Assembly: GCF_003363755.1 (NCBI RefSeq)
Contig: NZ_CP031396.1
Coordinates: forward strand, 4,306,001-4,370,000
From: Pseudomonas protegens
GTDB taxonomy: Bacteria > Pseudomonadota > Gammaproteobacteria > Pseudomonadales > Pseudomonadaceae
Direction of reading: 5' to 3'
DNA: 64,000 nucleotides
Positions 1 through 8,665 of the stretch are shown here, piece by piece. Within the stretch, counting starts at the first letter, position 1. Each line of letters starts with the position of its first letter. Both the position numbers and the translations under genes were made by a program. The notes beneath the pieces were generated by a model that had not been told where the DNA came from, searched no databases, and saw nothing but the letters and a program-made list of their open reading frames with translations.

Positions 1-57
1 CCGCTGGGCAAAGTGGTGCTTGAGGCGCTCACGGCTGGGGTCTTCTGGCTCGGTCAT
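1..57 (-). CDS. Truncated N-terminus of a leftward gene, possibly a GGDEF response regulator (GcbA-like)
   Basis: Nineteen in-frame codons from an ATG at 57 run off the left edge and encode MTEPEDPSRERLKHHFAQR. An AGGA lies just upstream on the minus strand. The family cannot be proved from 19 residues. In other pseudomonads the gene divergent from the DUF2333-NUDIX-sui1-speA block encodes a diguanylate cyclase response regulator (GcbA), so this identity is inferred from synteny. The 58-345 gap is the divergent promoter region between this gene and the DUF2333 gene; no clear regulatory site was recognised in it. Confidence 0.5.
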   Translation of the reverse strand, partial: MTEPEDPSRERLKHHFAQR

Positions 58-345
58 ATCCTGACTACTAGGTAGGGTGCATGCTGAGGTCGACTGGTGG
101 CTCTATGCTAGCACCACTTTTGTGTCCCATGAGTGTCGTACGTCAATAATGTGCAAGGCGGGGTTATTCAGTTCCTGACCCACTGGTCGCATAGGCTCTG
201 GAGTGTGCTTCATTTATAGTGACCGCCTGATTCGCAATCATTGCGCGGCGCGCATTTGCCGGAAGATATATCCCGTCAAGGCAAGGCACGATGGAGTAGG
301 GTTGTGGTCGAACCGATGAACCCAAGTGATTGAAAGGACATAGCC

Positions 346-1413
346 ATGCTGGATTGGAAGAATCGCGCAGGTAGCGCGCCGGATCGTGCTGCCGAACCCA
401 AGTCGGCGACACGCAGCTATTTCGGTGGCCTGCTGTTCAGTCGTGCCCTGGCCACCTTGCTGGGCCTGTACCTGTTGGTCACGGGCGGCCTGGGCTGGTA
501 CTGGAGTCAGGAACCTGCGCTGTTCCCGGTCCAGCAGAACGCCCAGATCGCTGCCGAGAAGGAAGGCCGGCAGATGGTGGTGGGCTACACCACCGTGGAA
601 ACCCTGAAGACCGTGGTCGGTACCTTGCTGGACAAGCCGGGTGGCTATATCTCCAACGACCGTTTTCCACCGGGCCTGTGGATGGACAACATGCCAAGCT
701 GGGAATATGGCGTGCTGGTCCAGGTCCGCGACCTGACCCGCGCCTTGCGCAAGGACTTCGCCCGCTCCCAGTCGCAGTCCGCTGAAGACTCCGACCTGGC
801 CAAGGCCGAACCGCGCTTCAACTTCGACAACAAGAGCTGGGTGCTGCCGTCCAGCGAGTCCGAGTACCAGGACGGCATCAATTCCCTTAGCCGCTACCAG
901 GCTCGCCTCTCCGATCCAAACCAGAAAACCGCGCAGTTCTATGCCCGTGCCGACAACCTCAACAACTGGCTGGGTGATGTAGGGACGCGCCTGGGCTCGC
1001 TGTCGCAACGGCTGTCGGCCAGTGTGGGCCGGGTCAAGCTCAACACCGCACTGAAAACCGAAGTGCCGGCCCCGGGCCAGGGCCCGCAGGTGGATGAAGA
1101 AGTGGTGGAAACCCCATGGATGCAGATCGATAACGTCTTCTACGAGGCCCGTGGCCAGGCCTGGGCGCTGTCGCACCTGCTGCGTGCGATTGAAGTGGAC
1201 TTCGCCGACGTGCTGGCGAAAAAGAACGCTACGGTCAGCGTGCGTCAGATCATCCGCGAACTGGAGGCCTCCCAGGAACCGGTCTGGAGCCCGATGATTC
1301 TCAATGGCAGCGGCTTCGGCGTCCTGGCCAACCACTCGCTGGTCATGGCCAACTATATTTCCCGAGCCAACGCAGCGGTCATCGACTTGCGCCAACTGCT
1401 CAATCAAGGCTGA
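346..1413 (+). CDS. DUF2333 family inner-membrane protein
   Basis: The 355-residue protein has a short charged N-terminus, one hydrophobic segment at about residues 35-55 and a long, mostly polar, helical remainder that should face the periplasm. Length and layout fit the DUF2333 family of gammaproteobacteria, which has no assigned function. The ATG at 346 follows a GGA-type ribosome site. The NUDIX gene starts 3 bp after its stop, so the two are probably co-transcribed. No catalytic motif is visible. Confidence 0.8.
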   Translation: MLDWKNRAGSAPDRAAEPKSATRSYFGGLLFSRALATLLGLYLLVTGGLGWYWSQEPALFPVQQNAQIAAEKEGRQMVVGYTTVETLKTVVGTLLDKPGGYISNDRFPPGLWMDNMPSWEYGVLVQVRDLTRALRKDFARSQSQSAEDSDLAKAEPRFNFDNKSWVLPSSESEYQDGINSLSRYQARLSDPNQKTAQFYARADNLNNWLGDVGTRLGSLSQRLSASVGRVKLNTALKTEVPAPGQGPQVDEEVVETPWMQIDNVFYEARGQAWALSHLLRAIEVDFADVLAKKNATVSVRQIIRELEASQEPVWSPMILNGSGFGVLANHSLVMANYISRANAAVIDLRQLLNQG

Positions 1414-1416
1414 TCC

Positions 1417-1953
1417 ATGGTTGCGACCACCAATGAGGCGGCCCATCGCGCCGCCTCCGACGCTGAAGAAATAGCCTGGGTCGATGGCGAAGACCAACTG
1501 CTGGGGGCCATGGTCCGCTCGGAGCTGCGCGAGCGCGGCCTGATCGGGCGTGGCACCTACATCATGCTGTTCAATTCTGCCGGTGAGCTGTGCGTGCACC
1601 GGCGCACCCTGAGCAAGGCCATCTACCCGGGCTATTGGGATGTTGCCGCCGGTGGCATGGTCCTGGCGACTGAAAGCTATGCCGAATCCGCGGCCCGGGA
1701 ACTGGAAGAGGAACTGGGGGTGAGCGGCGTCGAACTGACTGCCCATGATCACTTCTTTTTCGAGGACACCGGCAACCGTCTCTGGTGTTCGGCGTTCTCT
1801 GCCGTGTGGGACGGTCCGCTGCGTTTGCAGCCGGAAGAAGTCCTGGAAGCGCACTTCATTCCCCTGGATCAGGTGCTGCGGGAAATCCACGAAAAGCCCT
1901 ATTGCCCGGACTCCCTGGCCGCCTTGCAACGTTATCTGGCCCGACGTCGTTAA
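1417..1953 (+). CDS. NUDIX hydrolase, YfcD-like
   Basis: The 178-residue protein carries a NUDIX box: GGMVLATESYAESAARELEEELG matches the GX5EX7REUXEEXGU pattern with the metal-binding REL-EE residues intact. Upstream residues (HRRTLSKAIYPGYWD) resemble the YfcD/isopentenyl-diphosphate isomerase-like NUDIX branch. It should hydrolyse a nucleoside diphosphate-linked substrate in the cytoplasm; the substrate cannot be read from the sequence. It starts 3 bp after the DUF2333 gene, which suggests translational coupling. Confidence 0.88.
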   Translation: MVATTNEAAHRAASDAEEIAWVDGEDQLLGAMVRSELRERGLIGRGTYIMLFNSAGELCVHRRTLSKAIYPGYWDVAAGGMVLATESYAESAARELEEELGVSGVELTAHDHFFFEDTGNRLWCSAFSAVWDGPLRLQPEEVLEAHFIPLDQVLREIHEKPYCPDSLAALQRYLARRR

Positions 1954-2154
1954 AGTTGCATAAATTGACGCTGATTGGCTCTTAGCAACCGGGCTTTTTG
2001 CCGTTACACTGCGCGACTTTTCAAGCTGAACCGATGCTGCTTCTTAAACAAGGGCGCCCGGCTCAGTAGCGCTGCCCCTGCCTGAGTGGGGCTTCGCGGT
2101 CGATGGCACCGCCATGTGCTTCGACCAGTCTTTGTCCTCCCAAGAGGATTGCCG

Positions 2155-2526
2155 GTGGCCAAAAAAGCCGCATCCTTCGCCGCCCTTGGTGGCCTGGTGT
2201 TTTCCACCGACGCAGGTCGACATTGCCCGGACTGTAGCCAGCCGGTGGCCGCCTGTATCTGCAAACAAACCGTGATTCCGGCCGGCGACGGCATTGCCCG
2301 CGTGCGTCGCGAGAGCAAGGGCCGTGGCGGCAAGACGGTGACCACCATCACCGGCGTGCCTCTGGCCGAAGACGCCCTCAAGGAGCTTGCTACCACGTTG
2401 AAGAAACGCTGTGGCACCGGTGGCGCCTTGAAGGACGGCGTCATTGAAATCCAGGGTGACCATGTCGAGCTACTCTTGGCGGAACTGGTCAAGCACGGTT
2501 TCAAGGCGAAGAAGTCCGGCGGCTAG
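2155..2526 (+). CDS. yciH: Translation initiation factor Sui1 (YciH/eIF1 family)
   Basis: A GTG start at 2155 is chosen over the longer frame from 2086 because AGAGGA lies about 9 bp upstream and the protein then begins with MAKKAASFAALGGLVFS, typical of the family. The product is 123 residues. A Cys pair motif (CPDCSQPVAACIC) lies near residues 25-37. The SUI1 fold follows, with RRESKGRGGKTVTTITG and the C-terminal stretch IEIQGDHVELL. The bacterial family is thought to act on initiation-codon selection on the 30S subunit. Adjacency to speA is conserved in Pseudomonas. Confidence 0.9.
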   Translation: MAKKAASFAALGGLVFSTDAGRHCPDCSQPVAACICKQTVIPAGDGIARVRRESKGRGGKTVTTITGVPLAEDALKELATTLKKRCGTGGALKDGVIEIQGDHVELLLAELVKHGFKAKKSGG

Positions 2527-2530
2527 CAGC

Positions 2531-2609
2531 CTCTGTGAAAACCACCTCTGACTGGACGCTGTCTTGATTGGCTCAGGACGCAGGTGTCGTCTCCATGGTT
2601 TTCACAGAG
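2531..2609. repeat. 79 bp element with perfect 14 bp terminal inverted repeats
   Basis: CTCTGTGAAAACCA at 2531-2544 is repeated as its exact reverse complement at 2596-2609. Near the centre, GTCTTGA and TCAGGAC form a second short stem. It begins 5 bp after the sui1 stop. There is no T-run, so it is not a standard intrinsic terminator. It could be a small non-autonomous element, an RNA processing hairpin or an operator. Confidence 0.6.
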
Positions 2610-2748
2610 CCTGTTCATGAACGGTTTCTAAACTCAGCACGGCAGGCGCGGTCTATTGCGCTTGCAGGCTAATCGTCATTTTCATTCTTTAGACTGCGCC
2701 GACCCCGGATTGGGGCGGCGCTCTATGACTTCTTTATAGGGGACTTCG

Positions 2749-4662
2749 ATGTCCGTACGACGCACACGTAAAGACGATGGCAGCCAATGGACCGTTGCGG
2801 ACAGCCGCAGTGTCTACGGGATTCGCCATTGGGGGGCCGGGTATTTCGCGATCAATGACGCCGGTCGCGTCGAAGTTCGCCCGAATGGCCCGAGCAGTTT
2901 GCCCATCGATCTGTTCGAGCAGGTCGAGGAGCTGCGCAAGAGCGGCTTGTCCCTGCCTTTGCTGGTGCGCTTCCCGGACATCCTCCAGGACCGTGTACGC
3001 CAGCTGACCGGCGCTTTCGACGCCAACATCGCGCGCCTGGAATACCAGAGCAAGTACACCGCCCTGTACCCGATCAAGGTCAACCAGCAAGAAGCGGTGA
3101 TCGAGAACATCATCGCCACCCAGAACGTCTCCATCGGCCTGGAAGCCGGCTCCAAGCCGGAACTGCTGGCGGTCCTGGCCCTGGCGCCCAAGGGCGGCAC
3201 CATCGTCTGCAACGGGTACAAGGACCGTGAGTTCATTCGCCTGGCGCTGATGGGCCAGAAGCTTGGCCACAACGTGTTCATCGTCATCGAGAAAGAGTCC
3301 GAAGTGGGCCTGGTGATCGAGGAAGCGGCCTCCCTCAAGGTCAAGCCACAGGTGGGCCTGCGGGTGCGTCTGTCGTCCCTGGCGTCGAGCAAGTGGGCCG
3401 ACACCGGCGGCGAGAAATCCAAGTTTGGCCTGTCGGCGGCGCAGCTGCTGTCGGTGGTGGAGCGCTTCCGCGCCGCCGGCCTGGACCAGGGCATCCGCCT
3501 GCTGCACTTCCACATGGGCTCGCAGATCGCCAACCTGGCGGACTACCAGCACGGTTTCAAGGAAGCCATCCGCTACTACGGCGAACTGCGCAACCTCGGC
3601 TTGCCGGTGGATCACATCGACGTCGGCGGTGGCCTGGGCGTGGACTACGACGGCACCCACTCGCGCAACGCCAGCTCGATCAACTACGACATGGACGACT
3701 ACGCCGGCGTGGTGGTGGGCATGCTCAAGGAGTTCTGCGATGCGCAGAACCTGCCGCACCCGCACATCTTCTCCGAGAGCGGCCGTTCCCTGACCGCCCA
3801 CCACGCCATGCTGGTGGTGCAGGTGACCGACGTCGAGAAACACAACGACGACGTGCCGAAGATCGAAAACAAGGAAGAGCTGCCGGAAACCGTGCAATGG
3901 CTGGTGGACCTGCTGGGTCCGACCGACATCGAGATGGTCACCGAAACCTACTGGCGCGCCACGCACTACATGAGCGACGTGGCGGCCCAGTATGCCGACG
4001 GCAAGCTGACCCTGGCCGAAAAAGCCCTGGCCGAGCAGTGCTACTTCGCCGTGTGCCGTCGCCTGCACAACTCCCTCAAGGCACGTCAGCGTTCCCACCG
4101 CCAGGTGCTGGACGAACTCAATGACAAGCTGGCGGACAAGTACATCTGCAACTTCTCGGTGTTCCAGAGCCTGCCGGACACCTGGGCCATCGGCCAGGTG
4201 CTGCCTATCCTGCCGCTGCACCGTCTGGACGAAGAGCCGCTGCGTCGCGCGGTGCTGCAAGACCTGACCTGCGACTCCGACGGCAAGATCAAGCAGTACG
4301 TCGACGAGCAGAGCATCGAGACCAGCCTGCCGGTTCATGGTCTCAACGAGGGCGAGGACTACCTGCTGGGGATCTTCCTGGTGGGCGCCTACCAGGAAAT
4401 CCTCGGCGACATGCACAACCTGTTCGGCGACACCGACTCGGTGAACATCTACCAGCGGCCCAATGGCAGCGTGTACCACGCCGGGATCGAGACCCACGAC
4501 ACCATCGAAGACATGCTGCGCTACGTGCACTTGTCGCCGGAGGAGTTGATGACTCATTACCGCGATAAAGTGGCCAGCGCCAAGATCAGCGCCGCCGAGC
4601 GCACCCAGTTCCTCGACGCCTTGCGCCTGGGCCTGACCCGCTCGTCCTACCTGTCGTCCTGA
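2749..4662 (+). CDS. speA: Biosynthetic arginine decarboxylase (PLP-dependent)
   Basis: The 637-residue protein converts arginine to agmatine, the first step of putrescine synthesis. It has the SpeA N-terminal stretch SVYGIRHWGAGYFAIN and an alanine-racemase-type barrel with the PLP lysine in YPIKVNQ (K110). HFHMGSQ and GGGLGVDYDG line the cofactor and substrate pocket. The C-terminal motif VFQSLPDTWAI is typical of the family. Length fits biosynthetic SpeA (about 630-660 residues). The ATG at 2749 follows AGGGGA at about 8 bp. Confidence 0.97.
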   Translation: MSVRRTRKDDGSQWTVADSRSVYGIRHWGAGYFAINDAGRVEVRPNGPSSLPIDLFEQVEELRKSGLSLPLLVRFPDILQDRVRQLTGAFDANIARLEYQSKYTALYPIKVNQQEAVIENIIATQNVSIGLEAGSKPELLAVLALAPKGGTIVCNGYKDREFIRLALMGQKLGHNVFIVIEKESEVGLVIEEAASLKVKPQVGLRVRLSSLASSKWADTGGEKSKFGLSAAQLLSVVERFRAAGLDQGIRLLHFHMGSQIANLADYQHGFKEAIRYYGELRNLGLPVDHIDVGGGLGVDYDGTHSRNASSINYDMDDYAGVVVGMLKEFCDAQNLPHPHIFSESGRSLTAHHAMLVVQVTDVEKHNDDVPKIENKEELPETVQWLVDLLGPTDIEMVTETYWRATHYMSDVAAQYADGKLTLAEKALAEQCYFAVCRRLHNSLKARQRSHRQVLDELNDKLADKYICNFSVFQSLPDTWAIGQVLPILPLHRLDEEPLRRAVLQDLTCDSDGKIKQYVDEQSIETSLPVHGLNEGEDYLLGIFLVGAYQEILGDMHNLFGDTDSVNIYQRPNGSVYHAGIETHDTIEDMLRYVHLSPEELMTHYRDKVASAKISAAERTQFLDALRLGLTRSSYLSS

Positions 4663-4704
4663 AGGGCCGGGCATCCCCAGTGATGCCTGTTCCGTCCCGG
4701 CACA

Positions 4705-4741
4705 AAGCCGCGCCCTGCGATGGAGGGCGCGGCTTTTTTTT
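4705..4741 (+). terminator. Rho-independent terminator of speA
   Basis: GCCGCGCCCT at 4707-4716 pairs perfectly with AGGGCGCGGC at 4724-4733 across a 7-base loop. It is preceded by A residues and followed by a run of 8 T. It lies about 45 bp after the speA stop. Confidence 0.92.
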
Positions 4742-4836
4742 GAACGGTTTCCAGGTTCGCCACGGAAGAGGGGGCACCGTTTCATTTCAGCTAGCCTGCA
4801 AAGAGGCGTCCATGGTGGGCGCAACGAGGCTTGCTG

Positions 4837-5712
4837 ATGCTCAATACATCGAAAGGCGCCTGGCGTCTGCTGTTCGGCACCCTGGTGCTTAGCCTGCTGG
4901 CGGCCTGTTCACCGCTCAAGGCGCTTAATTCCCTGACCCCCGACAGCACCTTTATCAAGACCCGGGACATTGCCTATGGCAGCGATCCACGGCAGAAGCT
5001 GGATGTCTATCAGCCCCGGCAGGTGGTTCCCGGTGCACCGGTGGTGGTGTTCTTTTACGGTGGCAGTTGGAACAGCGGCTCGCGCAACGACTACGACTTT
5101 GTCGGCGAGGCCCTGGCCTCGCGGGGCATGGTGGCGGTCCTGGCGGACTACCGGCTGTATCCACAGGTGCGCTATCCGGCCTTTCTTGAAGACGCGGCCC
5201 GCGCCGTGGCCTGGACCCATGAACATATCGGCGAGTTTGGCGCCGACCCGCGGCGGTTGTATCTGATGGGGCACAGTTCTGGTGCCTACAACGCGGCCAT
5301 GCTCGCCCTGGACTCGCGCTTGCTGGGGCAAGTCGGGCTTACGCCGCAGATCATCAAGGGCTGGATCGGCCTGGCCGGGCCCTATGACTTTCTGCCGATC
5401 CGCAACCCTGAGGTGCGCCCGGTGTTTTTCTACCCTGATTCGCCGCCGGACTCGCAGCCGATCAACCACGTCAGCCGCGGCGCGCCGCCGGCGCTGCTGA
5501 TAGCGTCCGATGATGATTCGCTGGTCAACCCACAGCGTAATACCGGTGGCCTGGCCAGCAAGCTGCGAGCGGCAGGAGTACCGGTGCAGGAGTTCTATTT
5601 CTCCCGCACTGGCCACGCCACGCTGGTGGCCGCCCTGTCTCGCCCCTTGCGTGGGCTGGCGCCGGTACTGGATCGGGTCAGTGGCTTTGTCGAGTCGACG
5701 CCGACTCAGTGA
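4837..5712 (+). CDS. Alpha/beta-hydrolase lipoprotein (esterase/carboxylesterase-like)
   Basis: ATG at 4837 is preferred over the TTG at 4831 because GAGG sits 7 bp upstream. The 291-residue product has a lipoprotein signal with lipobox LLAAC at about residue 24. A BD-FAE/carboxylesterase-like hydrolase domain follows: VVVFFYGGSWNSGS oxyanion region, nucleophile elbow GHSSG, acidic residue in SDDDSLV and catalytic His in SRTGHAT. The protein is predicted to be anchored to the outer membrane or inner-membrane face in the periplasm; its substrate is unknown. It overlaps the converging MATE gene by 7 bp. Confidence 0.85.
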   Translation: MLNTSKGAWRLLFGTLVLSLLAACSPLKALNSLTPDSTFIKTRDIAYGSDPRQKLDVYQPRQVVPGAPVVVFFYGGSWNSGSRNDYDFVGEALASRGMVAVLADYRLYPQVRYPAFLEDAARAVAWTHEHIGEFGADPRRLYLMGHSSGAYNAAMLALDSRLLGQVGLTPQIIKGWIGLAGPYDFLPIRNPEVRPVFFYPDSPPDSQPINHVSRGAPPALLIASDDDSLVNPQRNTGGLASKLRAAGVPVQEFYFSRTGHATLVAALSRPLRGLAPVLDRVSGFVESTPTQ

Positions 5713-7052
5713 GCCCCGGCAAACCAGCCATCGCGTCGTTCCAGGTGCCAGGCGAAGGCTGCCAGGGTCAGGCTGCGCAGGAGCATGAACAGCAGAAAGG
5801 TCAGCCAAAGGCCGTGGTTGCCGAAGCCTTGCAGGCCCCAGGCGAAGGGCAGTAGCAGGAGCACGGTGAGGAGCATGCCGTTGCGCATTTCCCGGGCTCG
5901 GGTGGCACCGATGAACAGGCCGTCCAGCAGGTAGCTCCAGACGGCGATCAGGGGCAGTACGGCAAGGTAGGGCAAATAGGTGAAGGCGGTCTGGCGGACC
6001 TCGGGAATGTTGGTCTGCATCTCGATGAACAGGTGGCCGCCTAGCAAGAACATCAGTGCGAATCCCAGGCTGGCCAGCAATGACCAGCCACCGGCCACCA
6101 CCAGCGAACGGCGCAGGGCCTGGCGATCGTGGGCGCCGATGGCGTGGCCGCACAGGGCTTCCACCGCGTGGGCCAGTCCGTCCAGGGCATGGGCGGTGAG
6201 CAACAGGCCGTTGAGCAGCAGAGCGTTGGCTGCCACCGTGGCATCCCCGAGGCGGGCGCCTTGTACGGTGATCAGGAAAAACACCGATTGCAGGGCCAGG
6301 CTGCGGATGAAGATGTCGCGGTTCACTGCCAGCAGCGGGCGCCAGCTTTGCCAGCGGCGCAGCGCGGCCCAGACGATCCGTCCCGGATAGGCGCGCAGGG
6401 CCGGCCGGGTCATGGCCAGGCCGATCAATGCCCCGGTCCATTCGGCGATCACCGAGGCCCGGGCCGAGCCCACCACGCCCCAGTCCAGGCCCAGGACGAA
6501 CCACAGGTTGAGTGCGATGTTCACCAGGTTGGTAATGAGCAGGATGGCCAGCGGTGCCCGGGCATTCTGGGTGCCGAGGAACCAGCCCACCAGGGCGAAG
6601 CTGGCCAGGGCCGCTGGCAGGCCCAGCAATCGGGTGTGGAAAAATGCCCGGGTCATCTGGTCCAGGCCCGCCGAGGGTTGCATCAGGTGCAAGGCCGCGC
6701 CGCTCAGCGGCACGCCGATGGCCCCCAGCAGCAGTGCCAGGCCCAGGGCCAGCAACAGGCCCTGGAGGAGGATCTGGCGCAGGGCGGCACCATCGCCGCG
6801 GCCGGCGGCCTGGGCGGCAAAGCCGGTGGCCCCCATGCGCAGAAAACCCATGGCCCAGGCCAGGAAGGTATAGAGGCTGGCGCCTACTGCCACGGCCCCC
6901 AACTGATGGGCGTGGGGCAGGTGACCGATCACGGTGCTGTCCACCAGGGCCACCAGGGGCACGGAAATATTCGACAGGATCATCGGCGCGGCCAGGGCCC
7001 AGACGCGGCGATGGGTGGGGCGATGATGCCAATCGGTGATCAGGGGGGACAT
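5706..7052 (-). CDS. dinF: MATE-family multidrug/Na+ exporter, DinF-like
   Basis: The 448-residue protein has about 12 hydrophobic segments arranged as two MatE repeats. The N-terminal motif LAAPMILSNISVPLVALVDS matches DinF-type MATE exporters, which use Na+ or H+ gradients to expel cationic or oxidised compounds. The ATG at 7052 starts MSPLITDWHHRPTHRRVW, a normal DinF beginning. No SOS box was identified upstream. The gene converges with the esterase gene and overlaps it by 7 bp. Confidence 0.88.
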   Translation of the reverse strand: MSPLITDWHHRPTHRRVWALAAPMILSNISVPLVALVDSTVIGHLPHAHQLGAVAVGASLYTFLAWAMGFLRMGATGFAAQAAGRGDGAALRQILLQGLLLALGLALLLGAIGVPLSGAALHLMQPSAGLDQMTRAFFHTRLLGLPAALASFALVGWFLGTQNARAPLAILLITNLVNIALNLWFVLGLDWGVVGSARASVIAEWTGALIGLAMTRPALRAYPGRIVWAALRRWQSWRPLLAVNRDIFIRSLALQSVFFLITVQGARLGDATVAANALLLNGLLLTAHALDGLAHAVEALCGHAIGAHDRQALRRSLVVAGGWSLLASLGFALMFLLGGHLFIEMQTNIPEVRQTAFTYLPYLAVLPLIAVWSYLLDGLFIGATRAREMRNGMLLTVLLLLPFAWGLQGFGNHGLWLTFLLFMLLRSLTLAAFAWHLERRDGWFAGAH

Positions 7053-7119
7053 GCGGGCTCCTTGCGAGAGCCGGCATTGTAGCCTCGGCGGCGAGAGGCG
7101 CCGAGGTTTCAGAAGGGAA

Positions 7120-7413
7120 TCAGTGGATGATCCAGCTCAGCAGCCAGAGACCGAGCACCAGCCAGATGATGCCGAGGATGATCGAGGCGCGCATGAAGGC
7201 GCGGATCGCCGAGTAGAGGAACATCAGGCCGATGATCAGGCCAATGATGCTGACAATGGAGGTGTCCATTCCCAGGGCCCGGGACAGTCCGTCGACGAAG
7301 TTGCCACCGGCGTGGGTCAGGGTATTGAACAACCCGCTGAGCAGGTCGACGATAAACCGGATGACCGAACCTATGGCCTGGCCAAGCCACTCGAAGAAAC
7401 TTTCTACCTGCAT
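7120..7413 (-). CDS. Small predicted inner-membrane protein (97 aa)
   Basis: The frame continues upstream to 7497, but ATG 7413 has AGGA about 8 bp upstream and gives MQVESFFEWLGQAIGSVIRF. The protein has an amphipathic N-terminal half and two strongly hydrophobic segments (about residues 45-62 and 72-95) ending in WIIH. The family was not recognised; similar small membrane proteins are widespread in Pseudomonas. It follows the MATE gene upstream on the same strand, with 67 bp between them. Confidence 0.65.
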   Translation of the reverse strand: MQVESFFEWLGQAIGSVIRFIVDLLSGLFNTLTHAGGNFVDGLSRALGMDTSIVSIIGLIIGLMFLYSAIRAFMRASIILGIIWLVLGLWLLSWIIH

Positions 7414-7521
7414 GTGTGCGTCCTGATGAAAGAGGGGGCGGGTGCCCGAGCTCAACCTTGGGCCATGAATGCCCGCAGCGAGTTCCCTGTTAAGCATAGA
7501 AGCTGCCGGGGCCGCTCATTC

Positions 7522-7546
7522 TGTAGGAGCCGACCGGCCGGCGAAA
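7522..7546 (+). repeat. Single REP element
   Basis: TGTAGGAGCCGACCGGCCGG followed by CGAAAG matches the Pseudomonas GTAGGAGC...GGCGA REP consensus, with an internal imperfect palindrome. It stands alone between the small membrane gene and the MazG-like gene. Confidence 0.7.
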
Positions 7547-7602
7547 GCACTCTTGCGTCCCACGGCTATCCCCCGGAAGCTATACGCCTTCAGGAGACCC
7601 CG

Positions 7603-7908
7603 ATGAATCTAGAGCAACTGACCCAACGCCTGCACGCCATTCGTGACCACAACGATTGGCGGCAATTTCACAGCCCGAAGAACCTGACCATGGCCGCCAG
7701 TGTCGAGATGGCGGAGCTGGTGGAAATCTTCCAGTGGCTGACCGAGGAGCAGTCGCGACAACTGCCCGCGGACAAGCTGGCTCACGCCGGACAGGAGGTA
7801 GGCGATATCGTCCTCTACCTGCTGTTGCTATGCAGTGAACTGGGACTGGACATGGACCAGGTGGTGCGCAGCAAGCTGGCGGACAGCGAACGGCGGTTCT
7901 GCTCATGA
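7603..7908 (+). CDS. MazG-like nucleotide pyrophosphohydrolase
   Basis: The 101-residue protein has the all-alpha NTP-PPase arrangement: EMAELVEIFQW (ExxE) followed by EVGDIVLYLL (ExxD), the Mg-binding residues of MazG/RS21-C6-like enzymes. It resembles dCTP pyrophosphatase-type proteins that cleave nucleotide triphosphates to monophosphates. ATG 7603 follows AGGAGA. The stop overlaps the cmoM start by 4 bp (ATGA), so the two are translationally coupled. Confidence 0.85.
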   Translation: MNLEQLTQRLHAIRDHNDWRQFHSPKNLTMAASVEMAELVEIFQWLTEEQSRQLPADKLAHAGQEVGDIVLYLLLLCSELGLDMDQVVRSKLADSERRFCS

Positions 7909-8654
7909 GCGATCGGCATTTCGACCAACTGGCCACTCGTTTCGCCGAGAAGATCTATGGCGGCGCCAAGGGCGCGATCCGCCTTGCGGTGCTCCAGGCC
8001 GACCTCAAGGAAAGCCTGCCCGAGCGGCCGCTGCGGGTGCTGGATATCGGTGCCGGCCTTGGGCACATGTCACTGTGGCTGGCCCAGCACGGGCACCAGG
8101 TGACGCTGGCCGAGCCCGCCGCGCCGATGCTCGAAGGCGCCCGCCAGCGTTTTGCCGAAGCCGGTCAGCAGGCGACCTTCATCCAGGCGCCCTGGCAGGA
8201 GTTGTTGGGGCAGCTCACCGAGCCCTACGACCTGGTGCTCTGTCACGCGGTATTGGAATGGCTGGCCGAACCCCACGCGATCCTGCCGGTGCTGCACCAA
8301 CTGACCAGCGCCGACGGCTGGCTGTCCCTGGCCTTCTATAACCGCGATGCCCTGGTTTATCGCAATCTGCTCAAGGGCCACTTCCGCAAGCTGCGCAAGA
8401 ACGACATGGCCGGCGAGAAGCAGAGCCTGACCCCACAACAACCGCTTGATCCGCGCGAGCTGGCGGCGCAACTTGAGGGCTTGTGGCGAGTCGAAACCCA
8501 GAGCGGAGTGCGGGTTTTCCACGATTACATGCCGGTGGAATTCCAGGCTCGCGCCGAGCTGACGGATCTGCTGGAGATGGAATTGGCTCACCGCCGACAC
8601 CCAGGTTTTGCCGGGCTTGGGCGTTATCTGCATTGGCTGTGCCGGCCGGTCTAA
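7905..8654 (+). CDS. cmoM: tRNA 5-carboxymethoxyuridine methyltransferase CmoM
   Basis: The 249-residue class I SAM-dependent methyltransferase opens with MSDRHFDQLATRFAEKIYGG, characteristic of CmoM (formerly SmtA-like). The SAM-binding glycine motif is DIGAGLGHMS and the post-II region is LCHAVLEWL. CmoM methylates cmo5U34 to mcmo5U in tRNAs, broadening wobble decoding. It overlaps the MazG-like gene by 4 bp. Confidence 0.9.
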   Translation: MSDRHFDQLATRFAEKIYGGAKGAIRLAVLQADLKESLPERPLRVLDIGAGLGHMSLWLAQHGHQVTLAEPAAPMLEGARQRFAEAGQQATFIQAPWQELLGQLTEPYDLVLCHAVLEWLAEPHAILPVLHQLTSADGWLSLAFYNRDALVYRNLLKGHFRKLRKNDMAGEKQSLTPQQPLDPRELAAQLEGLWRVETQSGVRVFHDYMPVEFQARAELTDLLEMELAHRRHPGFAGLGRYLHWLCRPV

Positions 8655-8665
8655 CGGAGTGCGCA

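Noticed and set aside
238..1929. 563-codon open frame on the minus strand
   Set aside because: It is antisense to the DUF2333 and NUDIX genes, has no ribosome site and has the Gln/Gly/His-rich composition expected of antisense frames in GC-rich DNA.
2734..4824. 696-codon open frame antisense to speA
   Set aside because: speA is an unmistakable gene on the other strand; this frame shows no known motif.
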